Under the pieces are notes generated by a model. It saw only the letters and a program-made list of their open reading frames with translations, made no database searches and was not told the origin of the DNA. A stretch of DNA of 64,000 nucleotides from Diphasiastrum complanatum (lineage: Eukaryota > Streptophyta > Lycopodiopsida > Lycopodiales > Lycopodiaceae). Of this stretch, positions 47,418 to 58,762 are shown piece by piece (position 1 is the stretch's first letter; each line of letters starts with the position of its first letter). The translations under genes and the position numbers were made by a program. The stretch is taken from positions 1-64,000 of the forward strand of contig MU832109.1 of NCBI GenBank assembly GCA_029204225.1, written 5' to 3'.

Positions 47418-49400
47418 TGACGATTTACCAAAAGCGGAGTTGTCACTCTTAGATGATTTTGAGCATTAGAATGAGTCTTTATTGTTATTTTTATTCTTTC
47501 AAAATAATATCATTGTTTTTTTAGTTCTTAAACTATTCATATGTACCTTGAGCTCACACGACAAAGTTTATCGTGATAATTTAGATCACCTTGTTCTTTA
47601 CTCATTTGGGTATAGTTTAAGATTAGATTCAAGAGGACTTTATCCCATGTGGAAGTGTTGCATCATGGCGTTTTTTTGGCATGAAATCATAGCAAAGTCT
47701 CTTGTTTTTTTAACAATTTTTCACTTTGACACCATTTGTCAATCTACAAATTGCTGGAGTTATAAATTTCTATAAAAATCGTTATTATGGTTTTATGTTT
47801 GTTTTAGATCTATTTTTCATTCAATATCCTATTGTAATTTACACTTGCTTTTATCACGTGTTTATTTTAGTATTTTGTCTTGGCCTTCAAAGCTTGGTCC
47901 ATTGTAATCATAAAATCTATAGCATGCTTGATATTGGTATTTATATTATACATTCTTATTTCATTTCATTTTCAGAAAGAGGCCACATATGCATTCTTAA
48001 ATAAATTCGAGTCATTATGGAAATGCAAAGAAAAAATTATTGGAGGAGAGAATGGGTCTTGCTAGCGGACATGTGCAAGACTTATTCTATGTGTGTTTCT
48101 TATTCCTACTTTTCCACATTGTCTCCATGCATGGCTTCCTTGACATGGCTTCCTTGGTGGACGATCTTCCCTTTGTGTTATGCTTTCATACTTTTGTTGA
48201 AATGAGGGTGTTCTTATTTCTACTTTGACATTGAATATCATAGTAGGGTTCTCATGCTATAGAAAACGTATCTGTCACGTTTTTCTAAGTCGTTGATGTG
48301 GGTAGCTTAAACTCTCTACTTGTTGACTTACCAAATTTTACCATAAATGATCTTAGTTCATTATCTATATAGTAAAGCGCAAAAAGTCAATATTTGAATC
48401 TTTTGTATCGCCAAGTTTATAAGAGTTGATCTATATTTTTATAGCAATGCTCAAAGAGTCAAAATCTATCAATGAAAAAATTCTATCTTCTAAATTGAAT
48501 TTGTTGAGTTACATGCGAGTATCTCTTGTTGTTTTCATTTGTCATATGAAAACATTTTATAAAGTGTTTTCCACACTTTTTGGACCTCTAATCAACTATA
48601 TACAATGAAAATAGTTATAAACAAGTGAACTCAAGATGAAGCAACACAATACGATGATTAAAATGCGAAAAACCTTTGAGATTGATGTAGAAAGAGTGTC
48701 TAGCACCTTGACAATGCCATCAAATATTGCACTAATCTTTGCAAACTATGGATAGCTTGCACAAATGAGTATGATAGTAAGGGGTGTTGTGTGGTGTAGG
48801 GTGAGAAAATGAGAAGCCGTTTGGCAAGCTTAAATCACACCAAACTCACCAAGCAAGTAGAAAATGAAAAGCCTATGCACAACAAAATGGTATGAATATT
48901 AGAGAAGATTCAAGCATCTCACTATCTCTTTTTTTTTCACCATCACTAACTACAAGTATGGTTTTCACCAGCTTCCTTACTAAGTGTACACAAATAAGCT
49001 TTTGTATGGGAGGTAGAAATGCCATCATTTGGTGCATAAATTGAAATGTGTTTAAAAGGTCTCGTTCAGAATTATGTTTTATTTAAGTGATTTTTTTTTA
49101 AAAATGTTAATATATGAGTTTTTACTTATATCAAACTCCAATTTATTAGAGTAGTTTGTCGTTATCTTGAATGAATCTTGTGTTTAAAAGTAATTTGTTG
49201 TTTTCTTTTTTACTATATTTTTGTTTTGCAACTTGGGATCTCCATTGCACTCTAAGAAGTGCTACTCCCATGTTTGAAGTTATCACATTTGAGGTCAATC
49301 AGATGCTTCAATGTTTCTTCTTTTTTATTTTCTTAATAACATAGGAACAAGAAAACAATTTCATTTGCATGATGGAAAATAGAAGAAGAGGATAAAAATT
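47418..49400. other. AT-rich intergenic stretch, no gene recognised
   Basis: Many short hydrophobic open frames typical of AT-rich DNA; no domain, RNA gene or repeat ends seen. Confidence 0.4.
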
Positions 49401-49429
49401 GAATAGCCCAAGGTAATCTACTTCCTCTC

Positions 49430-49810
49430 TTGTTGGATGCCATCAGAGTGTGGTTTGAGGAGGTTTGAGGAGGTCTGCAGAAGTTTTCTCTGGGGGGCAA
49501 AGTTTGATGGCAGTGGGTATGTGGGGGTGGCTTGGAGTACATGTATTCTACCTAAGCATTTTGGAGGTTTGGGTCTCCTGGATCTGAAATAGTTGGCTAC
49601 TAGGAGTATTGCCAAGTGGCTTGTGAGAGCAGTTGTGAGAAGGGAGGAGACCTGGGCTTGCCTTCTCCAAGAGGCAGCAAATTGTTGGGCCCCTGTGAGA
49701 GCTCCAGGCTGGAGAAATTGGATTAGAGCTCCCATTCTTTGGTCCCTCTGGAGATGGAAAAATTCGCAAATTTTTGGTAGTCCTATGCATCGTGTCTCAC
49801 ATATGAACAT
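49430..49810 (+). mobile_element. Non-LTR retrotransposon (LINE) ORF2 C-terminal fragment
   Basis: On the plus strand, split frames give a 'FxWGxKFDG', 'VAWSTCILPKHFGGLGLLDL' and, after a stop, LATRSIAKWLVRAVVRREET plus WACLLQEA. This matches the plant LINE pattern after the RT domain ('FLWG ... V.W..VC.PK..GGLG..DL..MN.ALLAKW.WR'). 5'-truncated; poly(A) not seen. Confidence 0.6.
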
Positions 49811-50199
49811 GATAGTAGATCACAAAGATGGTGAAGTTGGTTGATTATATAAGAAAGGTTTACTCAAGAATGATTATCAACCTTATACTGATTTTGTTAT
49901 ACTTTATCATGTGAAAAAGTCACGTGGCACGCCTCACCAAACATTGCTACCATTTCAAAGTTCTAAGTTCTCAAGGCACATGAAAAAGGAATCATGGATC
50001 ATTGTAGAAAATCTAAGAAAGTGTCACATGGGACCTTTGAAAAAGATTTAGAATAAACTAGACCTTAGTGCTCAAATAAACATCTTGTGACATAGGTCAA
50101 CTTACAAAAGCTCATTGAATCAAAATAGGAAAACATCTATGTAAGGGGACCTTGGAAAGAGTGTTAGGACAACCAATAATCTAGGATATTCTAGATGCG
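49811..50199. other. Intergenic stretch between LINE and gypsy fragments
   Basis: No recognised domain; possibly decayed retroelement sequence. Confidence 0.3.
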
Positions 50200-51460
50200 G
50201 TGTTGTTCTATGTGGTGGCGATACTTGAATGGGCAGCTAATAGTGTTGAATATCTTATTCATAGAAAGCCAAGTGAATCATTGACCAAAGTACATCAACG
50301 CAAGTTGATTTTGAAGTCATGATTGTATCAATTGATAGTAGGGCAATTGTATCGAAAGGGAGTTTATGACATTCTATGAAGATGCATTTTGCCACATGAA
50401 GCACCAATTATTATCATGCTATCTCATGATGCTATGGGTGGAGGTCACTTTTTAGCTAATATGACGATTCAAAATTTTCCAATCAGGATAGTGGTGGCCA
50501 ATCGTTCATAAATATACAAAGAAGTATATATACAAACTTGTGATGTTTGTCAACAGGCACGACATCCTACAAAAGCAAATTATGATCCGTTACATCTAGT
50601 TTTGGTGCAATCATCTTTAAAAAATGGAGAGTCGATTATGTGGGATCGATACATTTGGCCACAAGGGGCACCTAGGCATGCTACATTATCATGGCTATTG
50701 ATTATATGACCAAGTAAATTGAAGCAAGAGAAGTGCAAGTAGCAAATGGAAGGTCAACCACAAAGTTCTTATGTGAAAATATTATGGTCAAATTTGGATC
50801 TTTAGTGAAAGATGTGAATTTCGACACTCATTTCATCAATGAAACAATCAAGGTTCCGTTGGAGGAGCTCTTTATCATACATCGATTTAGTACACCTTAT
50901 TACCCAATGTAAAAATGAACAAGCTATATCTCCCAATAAGATATCATTATGGATAGTGGCAATAGAACATCTAGATGAAGCAAAATCAATACAATTACAT
51001 CATGAAACTTTACAATAGTTATGTTGAGCAAGATTGGTGGTAGTTCATGTGTTAGTAGTAGAGAAAGCAGTAGAGAAATCTCAACAAAAAGCTTGGCATT
51101 ATAGGACATTGCATAAGAGGGATTTAAGAGAGGGTGACTTGGTGTTGATGTATAAAATAAAGCTGATAAAAGAGAAGCTAAAGTTCCCCGGTTTCACCAG
51201 TGAAGGAGCATATTGTGATAAAGAAACTATGTCCTATGGAGTGGTCATTTTGAAACATCTAGATGGAACACAATTTGATACTCCAATCAATGGTTACCTC
51301 GACTTATTATGCACAAATGCTAGTGGAGCTCATGCCAAAAGTTTCTTGAAACTTTTTCCAACTTTCAATCCATCCTACTTTCAAACATTCCAGCCTTGTT
51401 CTCACACTTGTGATCAATTCAAAACAAATCATTTGTACTTAGTCTTCTTTTGAGCTAACG
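50200..51460 (+). mobile_element. Ty3/gypsy G2 integrase remnant
   Basis: In order: the pre-integrase stretch EWAANSVEYLIHRKPSESLT, QLYRKGVYDIL, RCILPHEAPIIIMLSHDAMG, GGHFLANMTIQNF, TCDVCQQARHPTKANYDPLH (HHCC finger), then core pieces ('IDYMTK') and the C-terminal domain at 51034-51453. Confidence 0.85.
51034..51453 (+). pseudogene. Gypsy G2 integrase C-terminal domain
   Basis: WHYRTLHKRDLREGDLVLMY and YGVVILKHLDGTQFDTPING form the gypsy post-core domain that ends 'GPY.V......VKL...DG......VNG..LK'. Frame open for 139 codons. Confidence 0.8.
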
Positions 51461-53230
51461 AATAACCCACTCTCAAATCAGTCATTCAGAGGTCTATGCC
51501 TCTTAAACATGATATTTTGGTGTTTCCTAGCAAAGAAAGGGTTACTAAATGACTTCAAATTAATGAGCCAAAGCTTACTGAGCCTTCATGCAATTGTTTT
51601 TACAAATGTAATCAATTTGAAATTGATATACATGGCATTTGGTACTTGGGATGAGACCAAAAACCATTGTTTCATTCAATAATAAGAGGTAACACACAAG
51701 GTGCACATTTCTGAGGCCATCCTTGTAGCCATAGGCATAATCACAGGGACACATCATATGCCATCCCATAGGTTAGCCATAGCCAACAATGGCTATCTAA
51801 TCGATGACATCACAAAACCGGCTGTAGTGCATCTGATCAACCAATTCATTGTAGTAGGCAACCTCAAGAAGGAGCGGATCACATTATTCTTGCTTCATCA
51901 ACTAGTTGAATCTCATTTGAAGTTTGTTGTTGGAACAATGGTGCCCTAAAAATGGCTTTCAACCATTATAGTGCAATTGAATAAGGTGTTTAAGCCTAAT
52001 ACTTGGAGGAAATTTGATGCAAGCCCACTCTTATTCGCCTTGGGACTTTGTAGAAATATGTCCAACAATTGCAAGCTAGCCTACACAATGTGCAAGTGCA
52101 AGTAAATCAGACCGCCCTCGAGGCACAATATCATATCACATTACTTCAAGGTCATTTGGACATGGCCCAAACTTTAGAATAAACGAATATTGAAAGAATT
52201 AGTTGATGTGAAAATTGAACAAGATTCAATTCTAGCAATCCAAGCCAAGGATAAACTTAGATTTCAATTTGAATTCATTTTGACTATTTCAATCATTTGG
52301 ATGCATTTTTTGACCCATTCTGCAAATTGTCATCTTCGTGAGTGAATATGCAAACCTACAGAGACCGGTTTACAATTTCAATCCCACATGGGATTAATTT
52401 CCATTATCTACTTGACAAATGACGTCTAAAAGTAATTAGGCTTATTGGTGTAGCTACATACAATGCATTTGCAAAGGTACTAAGTGAAAAATATGTAGTA
52501 TATTGCTAACAAAGAAACTCCTAGTGCTGTAGTGGTATATTGTGTGACTCATAGGCATGCTTTACCTAATTTTGATGCATCAAAAATATTTTCTAGATTG
52601 GCATTTACTGAAAAAGTTTTCAATAGGGTGTATTTGTGGGTGAATAACTTGACAAAGAAAAAATTAGAACTTATCGCATTGATTGAAGAAATCGGCTTTG
52701 GATAGCCATGGCATGTCCGACACGTATATGTAGTTAAATAATTATCTAGGGGTAAACCTCTTAATTACTTGTGAATCATATGCACTGTGAAAAAAGGTGA
52801 AGATGGGATACTTGTTATGAATTTGAAAAAATTATTTTCAATTTATGCAACATATTCTTGTAAATTTTCAAAAGGAGCTCAATAAGCTCAACATTTCTTT
52901 TTGAAAAGATCATGTGTATTTGAAAATTCTTGGACTAACTATTGACAAGGTAATTAGCAAATCAAACATTATCAAGGGACTAAGCATCCACACAAGCTAT
53001 TTTTTACATACAAAGATTCAAGGAGCTCCAAATGTGGGTATTTAGACTTTTAACATAAAGACTGCATTGTACATCATCTTAAGTTGTTGTATTGTCAAAC
53101 TTTAGATAAAGATGAAGATAGTGGGGAGGGAAAATGTCAACAATGTCAATAATAGAGGGATATTTGAAAAGCTATATCACTTTGATTTGCAAGTTTTGAT
53201 CAACAACTTCAATGTGTGATTTATAGACAT
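51461..53230. other. Decayed pol-like intergenic stretch
   Basis: Between the two gypsy fragments. Isolated open pieces, such as 51701-51949 and around 52560-52860, show no firm domain. It may be old gypsy sequence beyond recognition. Confidence 0.35.
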
Positions 53231-53239
53231 ACCTCTATT

Positions 53240-53730
53240 TGACGCAACAAAGCTAATTTGCCCAATTTACGTCTCAAGGTATGCTGAAGCCAAAACAAAT
53301 GCGATGACAAAAACTTCTCTCGAAGTTCAACATAGATATTGTGCACACAGCGGGAAAGAAGAACATGGTTACAGCAAATGCGTTAAGCAGACAACAACAC
53401 CTAATGGCAATGGTGGAAACCCACGTGACTGGTCTACTCCAAGAAATCAAAGAAAGTATAGTGTAGACCCATTGGCTAAGAAACTAATGATAGAAATCCA
53501 ACTAGACAAACTGCTCACACAATTCACTTGGAAGGATCAAATGGTTGTTTATAAACAACACAGAGTTTACATCCTAGACGACATCAACCGAAGCAAGAAA
53601 ATTTTGAGAAAACATCGGACACCTAGGGGTGAACCACATGAATGAACTTCTCAAGAGAGGCTTCTATTAGCCAGATATGTGGGCAGATACTGAATCTTAC
53701 GTACAAACTTGCGTCCTACATTCAACCAAA
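53240..53730 (+). mobile_element. Ty3/gypsy G3 RNase H end and integrase finger remnant
   Basis: One frame reads NIDIVHTAGKKNMVTANALS (RNase H end, like 'VRYRAGKENVVADALSR'). The next gives QFTWKDQMVVYKQHRVYILD and the finger start 'HRTPRGEPHE', then 'RLLLARYVGRY' and 'YVQTCVL'. It belongs to a different element from G2, because its integrase start lies downstream of G2's integrase end. Confidence 0.8.
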
Positions 53731-54205
53731 ATGTGCATGTGCTATATGATAGCCTATGATTGGCTTTGGAAATGCACATTTTGCAAAGTGTGCAAGGCTC
53801 TATGTGTCAAATGCTCATCGTGATGTTCAAATAGGCTTAAATTCTTAGCACGATAAAAAAATTTGTTTCTAAATGTAACACCAAAATACAACAAAAAAGA
53901 ACTAGTAATGTGCATTGCAATAAGTTGTCATTTTTTTATTTGTAGAGCTAGCGGGCCGATGACATTTTGCTCGGAAATGAATCACGGGCTCTAGGCTCGG
54001 CCTAAACATAATCATCTTCTCTAAAACATAAAGCGAGGGTAACATGAGTGCTGCCTCTTCTGCTTTTTAAGTAGTCTAGAAAAGTGGGCAGGAAAAAGTC
54101 CTAACTATCCATCAAGCTTACAAGAATATGCTCATGAGTTCTAGCCTTTTGTTTGAGAGATGTCCTGGATAATGAATTCAGACTCGAGTCAAACAATTGA
54201 CGGGG

Positions 54206-54318
54206 GGGAAGGTCCTGCTCCGAGGCCTTTCCGCCCTGGAAGAGTGTGCGCCCGAGGGCGGAGGCCCGAGGGCGCACGGTCTTTGGCGGGCGGAAGGGCC
54301 GAGGAGCCGGCCCTTCCC
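54206..54318. repeat. GC-rich foldback (48-nt imperfect inverted repeat)
   Basis: Left arm 54206-54253 (gggaaggtcctgctccgagg...) pairs with right arm 54270-54318 (...gaggagccggcccttccc) around a 16-nt loop that is itself GGGCGGAGGCCC-rich. Much richer in GC than its surroundings. Possibly a small foldback transposon. Confidence 0.85.
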
Positions 54319-54359
54319 TTTCGTGAATTCCGTTTTTACATTTTTTTTTCTTCTTTTTT

Positions 54360-54440
54360 TGACGTAAATTTTTTTTTACACTCACCTTCCGGGCGGAAGG
54401 TGCATGTGAAAAACGTAAATTTTTTTACGTGCACCTTCCA
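54360..54440. repeat. Cluster of short perfect palindromes
   Basis: caccttccg-gg-cggaaggtg around 54382-54402 and acgtaaattttttttacgt-type pairs around 54411-54440. Together with the foldback to the left they suggest a decayed MITE-like insertion. Confidence 0.7.
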
Positions 54441-54512
54441 ATGTCCAAAAGGTGCCTGTAAAAAAAAAATTTGTCAAAAAAATATTTGCCCCAAAGATTA
54501 CGTTCAGTGAAA

Positions 54513-54584
54513 CATCACCATTTCCTTTGTAAAAATTTAAAAACTAAGGCATCACCATTTCCTTTGTAAAAATTTAAAAACTAA
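54513..54584. repeat. 37-bp tandem duplication
   Basis: catcaccatttcctttgtaa-aaatttaaaaacta occurs at 54513 and again at 54550, head to tail and nearly identical. About 240-310 bp upstream of the first upstream ATG of the acyltransferase gene. Confidence 0.9.
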
Positions 54585-54821
54585 TTTCACCTCAAGATGA
54601 GGTATGCGAAGTCGTTGCCAATCCTCCCTGCACTCATTGATGGAGCACGAGTATATACTAAAGCTTATTGCTTTGTACTATATAGTAGGATACGGTATGG
54701 TGGGTGCTATGGTGATCTTTTCAGAACAAAGAAAAATATTTCTGCTATAAACAACAGTTATATAATAATAAACGTAAGAAAGAGAAGGGAAACAGATCGA
54801 GACTAGACTCTGGTGTGGGCG

Positions 54822-54950
54822 ATGGCCGCCTCTGAGACTCAGTCCACCGTCAGCCCTCGATCCATGGCTTTCTTCCTCTTCTCTCCTCCACTTATCACGA
54901 GCCAGTGTTTAAGTGCTCATTCGGGAAACATTTGGGTGATACATAGTTAG
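54822..54950 (+). promoter_or_regulatory. Upstream ORF 1 (42 codons) in the acyltransferase leader
   Basis: ATG at 54822 sits in a strong plant context (GCGATGGCC) and starts MAASETQSTVSPRSMAFF, ending TAG at 54950. If transcription starts upstream of it, scanning ribosomes would meet it before the main start at 55073. The transcript start is unknown, so its role is inferred. Confidence 0.5.
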
Positions 54951-54990
54951 TGATCTCTAAGCTCAAGAAGGGAGGTTTTTGCTACTGTCG

Positions 54991-55032
54991 ATGCAGTGAG
55001 AGATCGTGTTTCTGATGATCTTCGGTTTTTGA
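54991..55032 (+). promoter_or_regulatory. Minimal upstream ORFs 2 and 3 in the acyltransferase leader
   Basis: ATGCAGTGA at 54991-54999 (two codons plus stop) and ATGATCTTCGGTTTTTGA at 55015-55032 (five codons plus stop). Both end before the main ATG. Confidence 0.45.
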
Positions 55033-55072
55033 CTAACCCAAGTGAGACATCTGTTTGCAAACATCTGAAACA

Positions 55073-55378
55073 ATGGTGGACAATATTGTAGCTCAGTCAG
55101 AGAATTCGAGTTTAAGGCAGCGACACGGATCCACTGTTTCTAGTGCGAATGGATCTAAGCCAGGTTCTGCTGAAGAGATAGATTTTGGGCTGGATTCCTA
55201 CGTGGATGATAATTCATTTTTGGCAATTGTGATTGGCGTTTCGAAAGTGGTTTTATGCTTGTTGGTGCTAGCTATCAACACCTCACTCTGGTTTGTTGTG
55301 CTGCTGCTGCTGCTCCCTTGGCCGAATGCCCGTCTTTACCAGGGCAATCTGTATGGCCGTGTCAGTGGCAGAATGTTG
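55073..55378 (+). CDS. LAT2-type acyltransferase, exon 1
   Basis: Residues 1-102: a polar N-terminus, membrane segment(s), then PNARLYQGNLYGRVSGRML. Donor GTAAAT. Confidence 0.9.
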
Positions 55379-57527
55379 GTAAATCTTTTTGATCCAACAC
55401 TGCAGACAAATCTATCGTTTAACTAGCTTTTAAGCCACGTTCTTTAGGCCTGCTTTGAAGTTACACGTGCTTTGTACATAAATTGATTGCATTGCTTACA
55501 GTAGGGGTCGAACTCTCCATTTTAATTGGCATCCTCTTCATGATCAGTTCCTTTTGAAGGAAGTTGATTGTCTTTTAGTTGATATCATGTTGGTTGCATT
55601 TAATCACTAGAGCTTACATGTCGTTGATCTTTGAAGCTATGCCTGTCCAAGTTCTGAGAAAAATGCCAATCCGAGTTTCTTTATCCTTAAAATTTCTGTA
55701 CAGATGTGGATCTGCGGAAATCCTCTGACGATCAGGGGACAAGAGTATGCAAACGATAAGGCCATTTACATTGCAAACCATTCATCGATAATGGATGTGC
55801 CTCTGATGCTATGGCTGACTCCATTGCGGACAGTTGGAATAGGGAAAAAGGAGGTATCAAGTCAACTTCCTATTTGGACTAATATTTTTCGGTTTTCTGG
55901 TGGATTAGTTTTTGCATTGTTTGCTGTTTCCGTTCTGCAGTTCTTGCAAAAATGTAAAAGAATCTTCATTTCTTTTTGCGCTTCACTAGTCTGCAATTTC
56001 TTGTTTATCTTGAAGTGCTACTTCACAGCTTTTACCAAATTGTCGAATACATGAGATGTGTTCTGTTAGGTTGATACTTACAATCTTTCCGGGAAGTAGA
56101 TAACTAGCTCCTTCTTCTGAGAATATACTCCTTACTCATTTGCACATCAAATTTTACAAGCACAAACGAAAGATGATCTGAGAGAACAGTAGCTTCAAGA
56201 GTTGATGTTTGTGTGTAATGGAATCAATGATGTTCTGAGAACCCAAATCAGAGGTATCAGATTATTTATTACTAACTTAGTTATAGGCAGATACAAATGA
56301 AGAGGGCTTCAATTGCAACAAGCTTGTCTTTAACTGTTTAAGCTTCTGGCTGCAGGTGATTTGGTTCCCATTTTTTGGAATTTTATTCATGATGGCTGGT
56401 CATCTAAGGATAGACAGATCAAATCGAGAGTCTTCACATGCATCGATGACCGAGGTATAAATGATATGTCTGAAGTGTCTTTGCAAATCTAGTCAGAAAC
56501 AAGCATGTTCGCTGGTCATGTTTGTGTTCTGATTTGAGGCCTAATTTTTGCATTGACGAGTCTTGTGTTTCAGAGTCAGCTGCTCAAATGGGTAGGTCAC
56601 GGTGTATGCTTTACTGAACTAATTGTATACTGCAAACATATGAATTCATATTGTCAAACAGACAAATGGCATAACTACCTTTTTGGTGCGAAGACCCCTG
56701 ATCTTTATGATGTTCATGGACCCAAAACTCTTGCATTAACGGCCGCTTTTGCATTCCTGCACTGCATTGTGTAAAAGTTGTTGCAAGATGAGCTGAGATT
56801 CACGTCTGGATCAAAAACATGTTTTCCTTGTTTCTTTGAAGCAAAAAGAATAGCTCATAAAAACCATTGGAATACGTGAAAACAAGAAACTGTTGTTGAA
56901 TTTGCCATCTGTGCATGTCAAGAATAGAGAAAATGGCTACTGTTGAAGTGTTGACATACGTTGTAGATTCTTACATGAGTCAAAGCATGCTTTGCTTAAC
57001 AGATGAACTTGAATTCCATCTCATTGAGAAATCTCAACATAGAATTTGCTTTCAACAGGTAGCAAAAGAGATAGTCGAGAATGATCTTTCTCTTGGTATG
57101 TTTCCTGAGGGCACAAGGTCCTCAGATGGCAGGCTGCTGCCATTCAAAAAGGTGGTTATCTTTTGTCAATTATGGACCTTACATTTTACCCAATTTCATC
57201 TGCTGTTACTTGTGCATCCAAATTTTATTTGAGTTGACGATTAGTTTTATTTTTCAGGGATTCATTCACCTGGCTTTACAAACAAAACGCCCAATAGTAC
57301 CTGTGGTTCTGACAGGAACATACCTTGGCTGGCCCAAACATAGTTTTCATGTGAGACCAGCTCCAGTGAGTGTTACTTTCTTGCCACCAATCAAAACAGA
57401 TGATTGGACTATAGACAAAGTAAATAATTATACTGAAATGATACATGACATATACGTGAAGCATCTTCCTGAACGACAGAGACCTTTGGAGATGTCTCCA
57501 ACTAAAGAGGGCCTATCCATAAACTGA
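55073..57527 (+). CDS. Lysophosphatidic acid acyltransferase, LAT2 type (5 exons, 305 aa)
   Basis: Exons 55073-55378, 55704-55853, 56356-56454, 57059-57151 and 57258-57527; all GT-AG and all in phase 0. The enzyme (1-acyl-sn-glycerol-3-phosphate acyltransferase, EC 2.3.1.51) converts lysophosphatidic acid plus acyl-CoA to phosphatidic acid in membrane-lipid and oil synthesis, usually at the ER. Residues ~49-83 form one long or two close membrane segments ending LLLPWP. The PlsC domain shows NHSSIMD (127-133; His128, Asp133), IDRS (171-174), FPEGTRS (200-206) and the VPVVLTGT block (230-237). The overall pattern, including DDWTIDKVNNY and MIHDIYVKHLP, follows Limnanthes LAT2 and coconut LPAAT rather than the plastid LPAT1 type. 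Length is normal (LAT2 about 281 aa). The gene looks intact. Start: first ATG of the frame; a TTG 18 nt upstream was rejected. Confidence 0.93.
55704..55853 (+). CDS. LAT2-type acyltransferase, exon 2
   Basis: Residues 103-152, with the catalytic NHSSIMD box and TVGIGKKE. Acceptor TACAG, donor GTATCA. Confidence 0.95.
56356..56454 (+). CDS. LAT2-type acyltransferase, exon 3
   Basis: Residues 153-185, VIWFPFFGILFMMAGHLRID and RSNRESSHASMTE. Acceptor CTGCAG, donor GTATAA. Confidence 0.93.
57059..57151 (+). CDS. LAT2-type acyltransferase, exon 4
   Basis: Residues 186-216 with the substrate-binding box FPEGTRSSDGRLLPFKK. Acceptor AACAG, donor GTGGTT. Confidence 0.95.
57258..57527 (+). CDS. LAT2-type acyltransferase, exon 5
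   Basis: Residues 217-305, GFIHLALQTKRPIVPVVLTG to the TGA at 57525. Acceptor TTTTCAG. The last ~15 residues are a polar tail. Confidence 0.95.
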   Translation, partial: GFIHLALQTKRPIVPVVLTGTYLGWPKHSFHVRPAPVSVTFLPPIKTDDWTIDKVNNYTEMIHDIYVKHLPERQRPLEMSPTKEGLSIN

Positions 57528-58762
57528 GTGCTGATTCACAGGATGGTTGATCCTTCACTGATGATTGAAGGACTTTTTCGTTAACTTTGGTCAACAGATA
57601 CAGTAATGTGCTGTGCTTTGTACTTGATGCAACATATTGGGCTTTTGAATCTGTTTATGTAAGGCTGCTGAACAATTGCCGTTGTTTTGTTGATTACCAA
57701 AACTGAATATTTCATGAATGAATGACATTTGAGAATATTATTCATTGTACATTAGACACATGACGAAAGTACATTTGAATCTTAATATATATATATCAAT
57801 TCTTGTATGTTCTCATTTGTGCTCTGGATAGGAGTTGGAACTCTTGATCTCAAAGAAAGGAAAGGAAATCCTATCAAATTCACAGCTTATTGGAGGACAA
57901 ATCTTTTGATTTATTGACTGCGTGATTTTTTAAGGCAGCTTTTCTTTTCTTTTCTTTTTTCCCTTTCTTTTTTTTATTTTTGTGGGCAATATCAGTATCA
58001 AATTAAAGCGTTAAGGTCAATACATTTATGTAGGTTGCCGAATGTTTCGGGTAAAATGTGGTCCAGTACATCAATTCCTCCTGGAATCTGTCAATCCTTA
58101 CTGATTTTTTAATATTTGTTTTTTCTTTTTTCGAGATTTTGAATTTAGAAACGCGTTTCTAAAAACTTTTTTTTTTTTTTTTCCAAAAGTGAGTTTATGT
58201 GCAACTATGGGTTTGTAAACAATGATTGTGTTTTGTGGTTGGTGTTGTACCCAAAGGTTTAGAAATCTCATGGTATTTGATCTTGTCAAAATAATGCCCC
58301 ATGTCAGTAGATCTAGTTCATTTTGTGCCAATGCAATGCAATATCAGTCATCATACTACAAAAGACTTAGTATTGTGATGGTGATGTTATTTATGCTCCA
58401 ATTGCAATAAACATTTGTTGCAAGTAAATAGACATTTTGTTTGCACTTCATTGACATATTTTGTTTGCTCAAAAAACTACAATGCTCCCAGCATAGATAT
58501 AAATTTCTTGTTGAGGTGCCTTGTACCCATCCCCTTCATGCCTTGGTGCTCACTTTGCTTCGTGGACATAGTTTACAAATGGGTCTCCACCGACCAACTG
58601 ATGTTCACATATAATTATTTTCCATGTTCATTGAATTTCCCGACCGAGTGGTATTGCCAAATCTAAGAGGGCAAACAGTCATGTTCAATCTTTTAGCAAC
58701 TAACTTTGAAATCATTAGTACTAAAATGATTTTGTAGCCAAACATTTTAGAGTGCGAAGTGA
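57528..58762. other. 3' flank of the acyltransferase gene
   Basis: Presumed 3'UTR then AT-rich intergenic DNA with poly-T/CTTTT runs near 57945-57980 and a 16-T run near 58167. The palindrome agaaacgcgtttct is at about 58147-58160. No gene seen. Confidence 0.45.

Noticed and set aside
55055-55072. Upstream TTG as start of the acyltransferase
   Set aside because: Non-AUG; the ATG at 55073 is in frame, and plant nuclear genes start at ATG by default.
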